In this document: one piece after another, positions 47,932-57,955 of the stretch | How positions within the stretch are numbered: the stretch's first letter is position 1 | How the letters are laid out: the number at the start of each line of letters is the position of its first letter | Assembly: GCA_029259335.1 (NCBI GenBank) | Contig: JAPDIY010000008.1 | Location: 1-64,000 of the forward strand | Direction: 5' to 3' | DNA: 64,000 nt | Source of the DNA: Archaeoglobi archaeon | GTDB taxonomy: Archaea > Halobacteriota > Archaeoglobi > Archaeoglobales > Archaeoglobaceae | The notes under the pieces: model-generated | Told to the model about the DNA's origin: nothing | Seen by the model: only the letters and a program-made list of their open reading frames with translations | The model's database searches: none | Program-made: the position numbers and the translations under genes

Positions 47932-49302
47932 TTAAATCCCAGGTGCCCTATCCTGCCACGGGCTTATATCCTGAAAAGCCTTGGAGATTCTAAGCACTCC
48001 AGCATCGTCGTAATGCCTGCCGACAATCTGCATTCCAACAGGCAAACCATCCTTGCTGAATCCAGCAGGAATTGAAGCTGCAGGCTGGCCTGTGAAGTTG
48101 AATGGATATGTAAAAGGCATCCATCCGATGGGGGTTGCTGGCTTGCCTGCAATCTCACTAGGACCAATATTTCCGAGCTCAAATGGTTTTACAGCAACAG
48201 TCGGGGTTACGAGGAAGTCATATTCATCAAAGACCTTTCTGAGAGACCTCCAGAGCTCCATCTTCTTCTCTTCAATCTTGATGTACTCTCTGAAGGACAG
48301 AGATTGGGCGAGAGTCATGAATCCAAGATACGGTGGAAACGCAACCTTCTCCCACTCTTCCATTCTGTCTCCCACGAAGGTCACAACTTCCAGTACAACC
48401 TTTGTGACGAGGTCTGCCTCAAGGCTTGGGGCAGAAATTTTAACCTCCTCAACCTCTCCGAACTTTTCAAGTTTGAACGCAGCCTCTCTAACAATCTCCT
48501 CAACTTCAGGGTCTACAACAGCATAGCCGAGGTCTGGCGAGAACGCTATTTTCACACCGTCCGGTACATCCTGTATGGCTTCAAGATAACTCACACCATC
48601 ATCTGGCAGAGAATGCATATCCCTGCTGTCTCTTCCCTTAACTAGATCCAGCATCAGCGCTGTGTCCTCTACATACCTCGTCAGAAATCCCTCTGAGTGC
48701 AGCCCGACAAACATCGGAAGGGAGGGATAGCATGGCACCCTGCCATAACTCGGCTTCAGGCCATAGAGGCCGCAGAATGAGGCAGGGATTCTTATACTCC
48801 CTCCACCATCATTTCCACTCGCAACTGGCACCATTCCGGCAGCTACGGCTGCAGCACTACCACCGCTGCTCCCTCCAACTGTCCTCGACAAGTCCCATGG
48901 GTTTCTTGTCGGCCCGAAAAGCGGGTTGTCGGTGTAGGCGATCAAACCAAACTCAGGCATGTTTGTCTTACCAACAATCACTGCTCCAGCCTTCTTCAAC
49001 CTTTCAACCAGCACTGCATCCTCTTCAGGCACATAATTCTCGTAAAGCTTTGAGCAGTAGGTTGTCCTGATCCCCTTCGTCTCCACATTGTCCTTGATTG
49101 CAACGGGCAGGCCTGCAAGGGGCGAGTTAACATCAGCTGCCTTCGCTTCTTCCATTGCCTTTTCGTTCATAGTAATAAAGGCGTTTATTTTAGGGTTTAA
49201 CTCCTCTATTTTCCTCAGACACTCTTCTAGAACCTCTGCTGGCTTCAATTCACCACTTCTCAGCTTTTCAACAATCTCAACAGCACTCTCCACTCTTACC
49301 AC
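47932..49302 (-). CDS. Amidase signature family enzyme (GatA-like)
   Basis: [30 protein letters not shown]-type [63 protein letters not shown]. Confidence 0.93.
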   Translation of the reverse strand: MVRVESAVEIVEKLRSGELKPAEVLEECLRKIEELNPKINAFITMNEKAMEEAKAADVNSPLAGLPVAIKDNVETKGIRTTYCSKLYENYVPEEDAVLVERLKKAGAVIVGKTNMPEFGLIAYTDNPLFGPTRNPWDLSRTVGGSSGGSAAAVAAGMVPVASGNDGGGSIRIPASFCGLYGLKPSYGRVPCYPSLPMFVGLHSEGFLTRYVEDTALMLDLVKGRDSRDMHSLPDDGVSYLEAIQDVPDGVKIAFSPDLGYAVVDPEVEEIVREAAFKLEKFGEVEEVKISAPSLEADLVTKVVLEVVTFVGDRMEEWEKVAFPPYLGFMTLAQSLSFREYIKIEEKKMELWRSLRKVFDEYDFLVTPTVAVKPFELGNIGPSEIAGKPATPIGWMPFTYPFNFTGQPAASIPAGFSKDGLPVGMQIVGRHYDDAGVLRISKAFQDISPWQDRAPGI

Positions 49303-49364
49303 CTCAAAATTAATTATGTTACTAAACGCGGAAACACTTTAAAACATTTCCACCACCCCCAGCT

Positions 49365-50783
49365 ATGCTCTCAAAAATTGAGGTTATCCTCCTCAAATCA
49401 CTCGAAGTCGGAAGATCATATACACCTGAAGAGGCTTCAGAGCTTTCAGGAATGAGCAAAGATGCTGTTTTAAAGGCCGCCTACCTTTTGCAAGAGAAAG
49501 GGTATGCCAGAGTCATTGAAAAATCTGAGATAGAATACAGACTTACAAGAGAGGGAGAAAAGTATCTGAGAGAGGGGTTGCCTGAGGAGAAGCTTGCCTC
49601 TCTCGTTAAAAGCGGTATTGAGAGCATTGATGAGCTTCGCAAAACTATGGGAAGGGAGTTTCAGATTGGCCTCGGCTGGTTGAGAAAAAAGGGAGCAGCT
49701 GAAGTAAAGGACGGAAAAATTAAACTCCTGAAAGATCCGGATTTCAGAGAAAAAGAGATTTTGAAGGCCGTAAAGGAAGGTAAGGTTGTTGAAGTTGATA
49801 AAGTTCTTGAAAGAAGAAAACTCGTGGAAAGTCAGGAATCAAAGCAGGTTTTTATTGAACTGCTCAGAAAACCAGATATCGAGCTGCAGGAGCTGATTAC
49901 TGATCTGACTCCCGAAATGCTCCTCAACGGAACTTGGAAGGGCAAGGAGTTCCTGAAGTACGACATCAGAGTGCCCTCAAAGGAAATATACGGCGGAAAG
50001 ATCCATCCGTACGAGAGGATCATAGGGGAGTGCAGGAAAGTTTTCCTCGAAATGGGATTTAAGGAAATCAAAGGCCACTACGTCCAGCCAGCGTTCTGGA
50101 ACTTCGATGCGTTATACCAGCCACAGGATCATCCGGCGAGGGACATGCAGGACACCTTCTATCTCGACCACTATGTAGAGCTCGATGGAGATGTGGTTGA
50201 GAGAGTGAAGGAAACGCATGAGAATGGGTGGAGGACAGGCTCATCCGGTTGGGGAGGACAGTGGAGCCTTGAAAAGGCAAAGCAGCTTGTATTGAGGACG
50301 CACACAACCGCGATAACTATCCACCACCTCGCCGAGAATCCTGAGCCACCCCAAAAGGCCTTCTGCATAGACAGGGTTTACAGGAGGGAGACGATAGATG
50401 CAACCCACCTGCCAGAATTCGACCAGCTTGAGGGAGTTGTTCTTGACAGGGATGTCGGATTCAGACACCTCCTTGGCCTACTCAGAGAGTTCTTCAGCAA
50501 AATGGGCTTTGAGGATGTCAGATTCAGACCGGGCTACTTCCCCTACACCGAGCCAAGTGTGGAGCCGGAGGTTTACGTTGAGGGGCTTGGCTGGGTCGAG
50601 CTTGGAGGGGCTGGGGTGTTCAGGAAAGAAGTTACTGAACCCCTCGGCATAAAGGGGAAAGTCCTCGCCTGGGGGCTGGGCATAGGAAGGCTAGCAATGC
50701 TTAAGATAGGGCTCAAAGATCTCAGGCGGCTTTATCTGCCTGATATAGGGTGGCTTAGGAGCATGCCGGTTGCGAGGAAATAA
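49365..50783 (+). CDS. pheS: Phenylalanyl-tRNA synthetase alpha subunit
   Basis: HPYERIIGECRKVFLEMGFKEIKGHYVQPAFWNFDALYQPQDHPARDMQDTFYL, FQFRPGYFPYTEPSVE-type FRPGYFPYTEPSVEPEVYVEGLGWVELGGAGVFRKEV. Confidence 0.96.
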   Translation: MLSKIEVILLKSLEVGRSYTPEEASELSGMSKDAVLKAAYLLQEKGYARVIEKSEIEYRLTREGEKYLREGLPEEKLASLVKSGIESIDELRKTMGREFQIGLGWLRKKGAAEVKDGKIKLLKDPDFREKEILKAVKEGKVVEVDKVLERRKLVESQESKQVFIELLRKPDIELQELITDLTPEMLLNGTWKGKEFLKYDIRVPSKEIYGGKIHPYERIIGECRKVFLEMGFKEIKGHYVQPAFWNFDALYQPQDHPARDMQDTFYLDHYVELDGDVVERVKETHENGWRTGSSGWGGQWSLEKAKQLVLRTHTTAITIHHLAENPEPPQKAFCIDRVYRRETIDATHLPEFDQLEGVVLDRDVGFRHLLGLLREFFSKMGFEDVRFRPGYFPYTEPSVEPEVYVEGLGWVELGGAGVFRKEVTEPLGIKGKVLAWGLGIGRLAMLKIGLKDLRRLYLPDIGWLRSMPVARK

Positions 50784-50846
50784 AACTTCAATGATTAAGT
50801 ATTTTTTAACAAAATTTAAATTCCCGACTTTGCAACGAAACCTGAG

Positions 50847-51128
50847 GTGAAAAACATGGCTGAACAGGTCGTCTATGTCGGAAACAAGCCTGTAATGAAC
50901 TACGTGCTGGCAACACTGACCCAGTTGAACGAGGGAGCAGATGAGGTAGTTATTAAGGCAAGAGGAAGAGCTATCAGCAGGGCAGTGGATGTTGCAGAGA
51001 TTGTCAGGAACAGGTTTATGCCAGGCGTGCAGGTGAAGGAAATAAAGATTGACACTGAGGAACTTGAATCCGAGCAGGGTAGAAGGTCAAACGTTTCTAC
51101 AATTGAGATTGTTCTTGCTAAGGGTTAA
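50847..51128 (+). CDS. albA: DNA/RNA-binding protein Alba
   Basis: [61 protein letters not shown]. Confidence 0.95.
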   Translation: MKNMAEQVVYVGNKPVMNYVLATLTQLNEGADEVVIKARGRAISRAVDVAEIVRNRFMPGVQVKEIKIDTEELESEQGRRSNVSTIEIVLAKG

Positions 51129-51168
51129 TTACGGAAAATTTTTAATTTTTTAGCTTGCTAAACCCCTC

Positions 51169-52158
51169 ATGAACGTTGGATATCTCTGCACTTATACACC
51201 AAAAGAGCTTATAGACGGTGCTGGTTTCACTCCTGTTAGAATCTTTGCTGGCGATAATCCAATAAGTCTTGCAACAGCGCATATTCAGAGCTACGCCTGC
51301 TCTCAGGCAAGAGGGAGCTTTGAGAGGGCACTGAAGGGGGAACTTGATGTTCAGGCCGTTGTTTTCACAAGATGCTGCGACACTCTGATGAGATTGACAG
51401 ACATCTGGGAAAGAAACACGGATATGAAGGTTCACAACCTCGAATTTCCATCAAGAATAGATGAGAAGAGCAGGAACTTTTTCATCAGGGAGCTTGAGGA
51501 TTTTGTCGCGGTTCTTGAAAGCTGGGGAGGGGAGATTACGCTTGAAAGGGTTAAAGAGAGTCTATCTCTATATAGAGTGCTTGAAGAGAAACTGACGAGA
51601 CTTTTCGAAATCAAGCCAGATTATGAGGTTGCAATAAGGGTTCAGGAGATGAACGTGAGGGATGCGATAAAGCTGGTTGATGAAAAGCTTGAGAAAGCTG
51701 AGGGAAGTGAGGGAAGGCCGAAGGTTCTGATCACAGGTAGTGTCTGTCCCTTTGTTGATGTTTACAAGCTGTTTGAGGATGCTGGTTTCGCTTTGATGGA
51801 CGATATCTGTACCGGAACGAGGTTCTTCACTTTCAACACTCCTGAGAGAGAAATCAGAAATATGGAGGATGTTTATGAGTATCTGGCAGATAAGTACTTC
51901 AACAAGGCTCCATGCCCTACAAAGCACTTCAGCGATGACAGAAGGTTTGAATACATCCTCAATCTGGCAAAGGACTGTGATGGAGTTGTTTTCCTCCTCT
52001 TGAAGTTCTGCGAGCCGCATTTTTATGATTATCCGCAGCTTAAGGAGAAGTTAGAAGAAATGGGCAAAAAAACTCTCTTGATTGAGCTTGAATTTCCAAT
52101 TGCATCCTATGAACAGCTAAGGACAAGGATTGAGGCGTTTTACGAGGTGATAGAATGA
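51169..52158 (+). CDS. 2-hydroxyacyl-CoA dehydratase/benzoyl-CoA reductase-family subunit (HgdB-like), subunit 1
   Basis: YLCTYTPKELIDGAGFTPVRIFAGD...SYACSQARGSFERAL...VFTRCCDTLMRL...VLITGSVCPF...LKFCEPHFYDYPQLKEKLEEMGKKTLLIELEF. Confidence 0.85.
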   Translation: MNVGYLCTYTPKELIDGAGFTPVRIFAGDNPISLATAHIQSYACSQARGSFERALKGELDVQAVVFTRCCDTLMRLTDIWERNTDMKVHNLEFPSRIDEKSRNFFIRELEDFVAVLESWGGEITLERVKESLSLYRVLEEKLTRLFEIKPDYEVAIRVQEMNVRDAIKLVDEKLEKAEGSEGRPKVLITGSVCPFVDVYKLFEDAGFALMDDICTGTRFFTFNTPEREIRNMEDVYEYLADKYFNKAPCPTKHFSDDRRFEYILNLAKDCDGVVFLLLKFCEPHFYDYPQLKEKLEEMGKKTLLIELEFPIASYEQLRTRIEAFYEVIE

Positions 52159-53330
52159 CACTGAAAAAACTCAGGGCGAGCGACAGAATGAAGCAGCTTA
52201 TGGGAGGATACTACATGATGGGGAAGCAGGCAGAGGTCAATGCTTGGGTAACGAGCGGTGCACCGGTTGAGTTGCTCTATGCAATGGACATCTATCCAGT
52301 TTATCCCGAAAACCACGGTGCTCTGATTGGAGCTGCAAAGCAAGGTCCTTACTTCTCAGATTTTGCCGAGAAAAAGGGTTTTTCCCGTGATCTCTGCTCG
52401 TACGCCAGATGCGATATAGGCTGCGTATATGCCGGAACAAGCCCAATTGGAGGTTTGCCGGAGCCAAACTTTTTGTTTGCTTGCAACAACATATGCAACA
52501 CCGTGATAAAGTGGTATCAGGTTCTCAGCAGGATTTTCAAGGTGCCACTGTTCGTTCTCGACACACCCTTCGTCAGAAAGGAACTCAAAGAGAGCTATGT
52601 CAGATACGTCCACGATCAGCTTTACGAGTTCGTAGATTTCGTCGAGAGGGTGACTGGAAGAGAATTGAGCGACTCGAAACTGAGAGAGACACTAGCAAAG
52701 TCTGTTGAGGGTGTGAATGCCTACGCCGATGTTCTGCACATGGCCAAGCACAAGCCCTCTCCGCTAACATGCTTTGATGCCTTCATAAACATGGCTCCGA
52801 TTGTTTGTTTGAGAGGTACCGAGTATCCGATTGAATTCTACGCCGAGATGAAGAAGGAACTGATGGAGAGAGTTGAGAGGGGAGAGGGGGCTGTGGAGAA
52901 TGAAGAAGTGAGGTTGCTATGGGACAACATTCCCGTCTGGTATAGACTCAGGTGGTTTGCAGAGTTCTTTGCAGAGAGAGACGCCTGCCTTGTTGCTGAC
53001 ACATACACCAACGCATGGACGGGATTCATTTCGATGGATAAGAGCGATGTTTTCTGGAGTATGGCTGAAACCTACACCTTCATCTACCTCAACATCGGGC
53101 TTGAGCACATGGCTGAAGCGATAAACAGACTGATTAACTACTACGATGTGGATGGAGTTGTTATCCACTCGAATAGGAGCTGTAAACCCTACTCGTTTGG
53201 CCAGTATGAGATCCAGAAGATGATTGATGTCCCATCGGTTGTGATAGAGGCGGACATGGTTGATTCCAGAGCTTTCAGTGAAGCTCAGGTCGAGACGAGA
53301 CTTGAAGCCTTTCTTGAGATGTTGAAGTGA
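52155..53330 (+). CDS. 2-hydroxyacyl-CoA dehydratase/benzoyl-CoA reductase-family subunit (HgdB-like), subunit 2
   Basis: WVTSGAPVELLYAMDIYPVYPENHGALIGA...RDLCSYARCDIGC...FLFACNNICNTVIKWYQVLS...VIHSNRSCKPYSFGQYEIQKMID. Confidence 0.88.
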   Translation: MTLKKLRASDRMKQLMGGYYMMGKQAEVNAWVTSGAPVELLYAMDIYPVYPENHGALIGAAKQGPYFSDFAEKKGFSRDLCSYARCDIGCVYAGTSPIGGLPEPNFLFACNNICNTVIKWYQVLSRIFKVPLFVLDTPFVRKELKESYVRYVHDQLYEFVDFVERVTGRELSDSKLRETLAKSVEGVNAYADVLHMAKHKPSPLTCFDAFINMAPIVCLRGTEYPIEFYAEMKKELMERVERGEGAVENEEVRLLWDNIPVWYRLRWFAEFFAERDACLVADTYTNAWTGFISMDKSDVFWSMAETYTFIYLNIGLEHMAEAINRLINYYDVDGVVIHSNRSCKPYSFGQYEIQKMIDVPSVVIEADMVDSRAFSEAQVETRLEAFLEMLK

Positions 53331-53334
53331 TTCC

Positions 53335-54096
53335 ATGATTGTAGCCGGAATAGATGTTGGTTCGTTGACCGCCAAATGCGCTCTGCTGAAGGACAGAGAG
53401 CTGGTAGCCTACAGAGTTATCAAGGTATCGCCAAATCTTGAAGAAACAGCTGAAAAGGTGTTTTGCGAGACCTTGGAAAAGGCTGGAATCAGAAGGGAAG
53501 AGGTTGAGAAGATAGTTGCAACTGGCTACGGTAGGAACAAAGTCAGTTTTGCCGATAAAAAGGTTACAGAGATAAGCTGCCATGCTAAAGGTGCGATTTT
53601 TTTCATTCCAACAGCAAGAACCGTTATCGACATAGGAGGACAGGACAGCAAGGTTATATCCATATCAAACGGGAAGGTTGCCGAGTTTGTTATGAACGAC
53701 AAGTGTGCTGCCGGGACCGGAAGGTTTCTGGAAGTTATGGCAAACGCTCTTGGTGTTAAAGTTGAGGAGCTTGGCGACATCGCTGAAAGGGCCAAGAAAG
53801 CAACAAGGATATCCTCAACATGCACGGTTTTTGCCGAGTCAGAGGTAATCAGCCATCTCGCATCGGGCGAAAAAGTTGAGGACATTGTAGCAGGAATCCA
53901 CGAGGCGATAGCGTCAAGGATTGTTGCAATGGCTCAGAGGGTTAGGATAGTGCCTGACGTCGTGCTCACAGGTGGTGTGGCGAAAAACAAGGCGATGAAA
54001 AAGGCGCTGGAGGAAAAAATTGGGTTCGAGATTAAAATCCCACCTGAGCCGCAGATTGTGGGGGCCGTTGGGGCGGCACTATTTGCTCTCGCCTAA
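53335..54096 (+). CDS. Acyl-CoA dehydratase/reductase activase (BadF/BadG/BcrA/BcrD family)
   Basis: MIVAGIDVGSLTAKCALL, TVIDIGGQDSKVISI, MNDKCAAGTGRFLEVMA, VVLTGGVAKNKAMKKALEEKIGFEIKIPPEPQIVGAVGAALFA. Confidence 0.93.
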   Translation: MIVAGIDVGSLTAKCALLKDRELVAYRVIKVSPNLEETAEKVFCETLEKAGIRREEVEKIVATGYGRNKVSFADKKVTEISCHAKGAIFFIPTARTVIDIGGQDSKVISISNGKVAEFVMNDKCAAGTGRFLEVMANALGVKVEELGDIAERAKKATRISSTCTVFAESEVISHLASGEKVEDIVAGIHEAIASRIVAMAQRVRIVPDVVLTGGVAKNKAMKKALEEKIGFEIKIPPEPQIVGAVGAALFALA

Positions 54097-54097
54097 A

Positions 54098-54676
54098 TCA
54101 ATCGAGCTGCCTTATGGTGTGGATCATCCTGTGAAGGGTTGTGATGAATCCGAGCACAGCAATGATCCAGAGAGTTGTACTGTAAACCTGCACTTCATTG
54201 TGTGTTGCATAGCCGAAAAGCAGCCCCAGCATGATTATCGCAAGCCTCGTATCTCTACCACCTATTCCAACCTTGCATTCCGCCCCTTCAGCCTCAGCCA
54301 TTGCCCTCGTTATGCTAACTCCAAATGAGCCAACCGCTGCTAGGAAACCTTCAAACCATAGCTCCAGCGGGAAGAGATAAACGATGCCCATTACAATGGC
54401 AGCATCAACGAACCTGTCAAAAACTCTATCAAGATAAGCACCCTTTCTCGTCACCTTTTTCGTCAACCTTGCCAGATCTCCGTCGGTGCAGTCGAGTATC
54501 TGCGAAATGAACAGCACTATAACCCCCAAGTATATCTCACGCATTGCTATTATCGTAGCGGAAAGCAATCCGACGGCTGTGGCGATAAACGTCACCGTAT
54601 TCGGCGTAATGCTCGTTTTCGACAGCAATCTCGCAAGAGGTTTTGAGAACCTCCGATAGACGAGTTCGGTCAGCAA
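54098..54676 (-). CDS. CDP-alcohol phosphatidyltransferase (archaetidylinositol-phosphate / di-myo-inositol-phosphate-phosphate synthase-like)
   Basis: DCTDGDLARLTKKVTRKGAYLDRVFDRFVDA: CDP-OH-P signature D-x2-DG-x2-AR-x8-G-x3-D-x3-D. Confidence 0.85.
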   Translation of the reverse strand: MLTELVYRRFSKPLARLLSKTSITPNTVTFIATAVGLLSATIIAMREIYLGVIVLFISQILDCTDGDLARLTKKVTRKGAYLDRVFDRFVDAAIVMGIVYLFPLELWFEGFLAAVGSFGVSITRAMAEAEGAECKVGIGGRDTRLAIIMLGLLFGYATHNEVQVYSTTLWIIAVLGFITTLHRMIHTIRQLD

Positions 54677-54693
54677 ATACTCCCATTTAATTC

Positions 54694-54716
54694 AAACCAC
54701 CCCTTGGGGGTAGTTT
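54694..54716. promoter_or_regulatory. Imperfect inverted repeat AAACCACCCC-TTG-GGGGTAGTTT in divergent intergenic region
   Basis: 10-bp arms with one mismatch, 3-nt spacer; midway between two divergent gene starts (54676 and 54744). Confidence 0.5.
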
Positions 54717-54743
54717 TAAATAACTCCCCTTTTAACATTTTCC

Positions 54744-55475
54744 ATGGAGGCAGTAATACTCGCTGCAGGTTACGGTTCAAGATTGGGTCATCATACGCGC
54801 GAAATTCCCAAGGCTCTGCTCAAAATCGGTAACAAACCTCTGATATATTATGCAGTTCAAACCTTAATGGATAAAGGAATAAAAGATATAATCGTGGTTA
54901 CGGGCCATAAAGGATACAAGCTGAGGGAGTATCTTTCGCGATTTGATTTGAACTTTAAATTTGTTCACAACAGTCTGTACAAAAAAACGAACAACATCTA
55001 TAGTCTGCATCTTGCTATTGATCACGTAAGGAAAGGATTTTACATTTTGAACTCTGACGTCCTTTTCCACCCAGAGATATTCGATTGTCTTCACAACAAC
55101 GGGAGTGAAAACCTAACACTGTCGGTTGATATGGTAAAGAGATTAGGAGAGGAAGAGATGAAGGTGAAGATAGCTGATGGATCCGTAAAGGAAATCAGCA
55201 AGCAGATACCACCGAGCGAGGCAGATGGGGAGTACATCGGGATTGCGAAGGTTCACGAGAGTGCGGTTGATGACCTGAATGAGCACATCTCGCTGGTGAT
55301 GGACAGGAAGGGAAGAAGAGTGTTCTACGAGGAAGCGTTTCAGTCAATGATTGATGCTGGTCATGAAGTGTCCTATGAGTCCACAAAAGGTCTGCCGTGG
55401 ATAGAGATAGACACTCCATCTGATTTGATGACCGCAAGATACGTCGTTTACCCCAGCATAACTCACCAGAGCTAA
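54744..55475 (+). CDS. Sugar/inositol-phosphate nucleotidyltransferase (inositol-1-phosphate cytidylyltransferase-like)
   Basis: MEAVILAAGYGSRLGHHTREIPKALLKIGNKPLIYYAVQTLMDKGIKDIIVVTGHKGYKLREYL; acts next to CDP-alcohol transferase. Confidence 0.8.
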   Translation: MEAVILAAGYGSRLGHHTREIPKALLKIGNKPLIYYAVQTLMDKGIKDIIVVTGHKGYKLREYLSRFDLNFKFVHNSLYKKTNNIYSLHLAIDHVRKGFYILNSDVLFHPEIFDCLHNNGSENLTLSVDMVKRLGEEEMKVKIADGSVKEISKQIPPSEADGEYIGIAKVHESAVDDLNEHISLVMDRKGRRVFYEEAFQSMIDAGHEVSYESTKGLPWIEIDTPSDLMTARYVVYPSITHQS

Positions 55476-55513
55476 AAGTCAATTCTTATATATCTACATT
55501 CTGCATATGTATT

Positions 55514-56677
55514 ATGGCGATCGGTTTTACATTTACTGAGGAGCAAGAGGATATTAGGAGAGCCGCGAGAGAGTTTGCCGAGAAGGAATTCACACCTGAG
55601 CTGGCTAGGGAGTGTGACAGAGAGGAGAAATTCCCGTTTGAGCTCTGGAAGAAGTGCGCGAAGCTCGGCTTCCATGCTGTAGACATCCCTGAGGAGTATG
55701 GTGGCGGTGGATACGGACCGATAGAGAAAATGATTGTGATGGAGGAGTTCTCAGCAGTAAATCCCGGTCTCGGTCTTGCATGCCTGATTCCAACCTTTGG
55801 TTACGAGATTCTGCATCTGCATGGTAGTGAAGAGCAGAAGGAGAAGTGGCTGCCCAAACTGGCGAGAGGAGAAGTGATAATGGGTATGGCCAACACCGAA
55901 CCTGACGCTGGGAGTGATGCGGCAAACATCAAGACGAGAGCAGTGAAGGAGGGAGATGAGTGGGTGATCAACGGCACAAAGCAGTTCATAAGCAATGGCA
56001 CTATAGCGAACTTCTTGCTGGTTACCGCAAGGACGAGGGAAATGGATCCGAAGGCAAAGCACAGGGGAATTTCATACTTCATCGTCGAGACTGACAGGGA
56101 AGGATACAAGGCGACGAAGATAACGGGTAAGATGGGGATCAGGGCGAGTGACACGGCAGAGGTGAGCTTTAACAACGTTAGAGTGCCAGCGGAGAACCTT
56201 GTGGGAGAGGAAGGTAAGGGATTCTACTACATGATGGAGTTCTTTGACATAAGCAGAGTCTGGGTTGGAGCGCAGGCGGTTGGGATTGCCAAAGGTGCTT
56301 TGAAGCTCGTAACCGACTATGTGAAGCAGAGAAAGGCATTCGGTGTGCCTTTAGCTGCATTCCAGTACATCCAGTTCAGGCTCGCTGAGCTTGCCACGAA
56401 GATTGAGGCTGCAAGAACTCTCGTTTACAGGGCAGCGGCAGTGCAGGTTGAGCAGGGAAAGCCAGATAACATGCTGTCAGCGATGGCAAAGTGGTATGCC
56501 GGAGAAGTTGCTGTTGAAACTGCAAACTGGGCGCTTCAGTTCCACGGCGGTTATGGGTATATTGACGAGTACGCGATAAACCAGTTCTACAGGGATGCGA
56601 AGATAACCGAGATTTATGAGGGTGCTAAGGAGATAGAGAAGCTTATTGTAGCGAGGAATCTGCTTGGAGTTCGCTAA
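55514..56677 (+). CDS. Acyl-CoA dehydrogenase
   Basis: FTEEQEDIRRAAREFAEKEFTPELARECDREEKFP, GMANTEPDAGSDAANIKTRA, GGYGYIDEYAINQFYRDAKITEIYEGAKEIEKLIVAR. Confidence 0.95.
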   Translation: MAIGFTFTEEQEDIRRAAREFAEKEFTPELARECDREEKFPFELWKKCAKLGFHAVDIPEEYGGGGYGPIEKMIVMEEFSAVNPGLGLACLIPTFGYEILHLHGSEEQKEKWLPKLARGEVIMGMANTEPDAGSDAANIKTRAVKEGDEWVINGTKQFISNGTIANFLLVTARTREMDPKAKHRGISYFIVETDREGYKATKITGKMGIRASDTAEVSFNNVRVPAENLVGEEGKGFYYMMEFFDISRVWVGAQAVGIAKGALKLVTDYVKQRKAFGVPLAAFQYIQFRLAELATKIEAARTLVYRAAAVQVEQGKPDNMLSAMAKWYAGEVAVETANWALQFHGGYGYIDEYAINQFYRDAKITEIYEGAKEIEKLIVARNLLGVR

Positions 56678-56710
56678 ATTTTTCCAATTTTTAAATCTGA
56701 AATAAAAAAA

Positions 56711-57889
56711 TCAGGAAAGCTCAGAATACCACTCCTTGAGCACCTCAAACTGCTCGTGGGTGTTGATCACATTTGTATCCATGGGGCTCTTGAAGAAGAA
56801 AGCCATCTCCTTGACCACTCCCTTTATACCCTTCTTCTTTGCGAACAGCAGGAATCTGGCGATGTCAAGGATGAGCGGGGCTGCAACGATTGCATCAATG
56901 GCATCCCAGATGAAGTAGAACTTCATCATCCTTCCAAGGAATCCTCTAAAGTGTATGAAGTCGAATGCTGTTTTGTTGTCAACGAGGCTTGGGAAGTATT
57001 GTATCTCCGTGATGCTGTACGGAGAGTAGCCGAGCATTTTCTCCAGAACCTTGTCCTTGCTCAGAACCTTGCTCTCCTTGTTGTCCCTCGCCGACAGAAC
57101 TTTGCCGTCGTAATCGCCGAGAATGTTGTAGCTCATCCATCCCACAACCTCCATGTTTCTGTATGCGAACATCGGGGCAAGAGTCGTTTTCACAAGAGTC
57201 TCTCCTGTCTTTCCATCATTTCCCGCATGAGGTACTCCCTTCTCCTCAGCAAGCTGCTTCAATGCTGGTATAGCTGAGCCGGGACTTGGTGTGAAGTTGG
57301 CATAAGGCAATCCGAGTTTAAGCGCTGCGTAGGCGTAGAGCATGCTTGCCGAAGCGTACTCCTTCCTGTCCTCATCGATCATCCTCTCAAAACCCTCTAT
57401 GGTTCCGTGATACTCCTCGCTGAAGTTGGGCAGTGGCTCGGTGGATGCAACATTTATAACAACCGTCTCGTCATCAGCAAAACCCTTTATATCTTCCGTG
57501 ATTCTGTCAACTATCTCCCTCAGACTCAATCCTTCACTCTCCAGCGTCTCTATTTTGCCCAGCTCTTTGATACCCGTTCCGCAATTGAGGGCAGTGCCCT
57601 TACTTGCAACGATCTTCTCAAGATCGTCTCTGACAGCATCAAGCAAATCCCTCTCGAAATGCCTGTTCAGATTCCAGTGCTCCTCTGCGGCCTCAAAGGC
57701 ATTCTTGAGCATTCTTATTTCGTGACCACCAAATTCAAATTCGAGCGGTGCGTATCTGTCAATTCCTTCGAAATGAGGAAGTTCAGAAACTAAACCTGTT
57801 TTTGGGGCAATTCCTTTGGCTATTGCCTTTGCTCCCACCATTGCAGTGGTAGAAACTATACCATAAGCTCCAATAATCCAGATTTTCAT
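56711..57889 (-). CDS. ino1: Inositol-3-phosphate synthase
   Basis: MKIWIIGAYGIVSTTAMVGAKAIAKG...VVINVASTEPLP...NFTPSPGSAIPALKQLAEEKGVPHAGNDGKTGETLVKTTLAPMFAYRNMEVVGWMSYNILGDYDGKVLSARDNKESKVLSKDKVLEKMLGYSPYSITEIQYFPSLVDNKTAFDFIHF. Confidence 0.95.
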   Translation of the reverse strand: MKIWIIGAYGIVSTTAMVGAKAIAKGIAPKTGLVSELPHFEGIDRYAPLEFEFGGHEIRMLKNAFEAAEEHWNLNRHFERDLLDAVRDDLEKIVASKGTALNCGTGIKELGKIETLESEGLSLREIVDRITEDIKGFADDETVVINVASTEPLPNFSEEYHGTIEGFERMIDEDRKEYASASMLYAYAALKLGLPYANFTPSPGSAIPALKQLAEEKGVPHAGNDGKTGETLVKTTLAPMFAYRNMEVVGWMSYNILGDYDGKVLSARDNKESKVLSKDKVLEKMLGYSPYSITEIQYFPSLVDNKTAFDFIHFRGFLGRMMKFYFIWDAIDAIVAAPLILDIARFLLFAKKKGIKGVVKEMAFFFKSPMDTNVINTHEQFEVLKEWYSELS

Positions 57890-57955
57890 GAGTCGTCACC
57901 TCCAGAAATCTATGGTCTTTTTTGATTCCTAAGTCTCCCGAAATAAAAATTTTCT

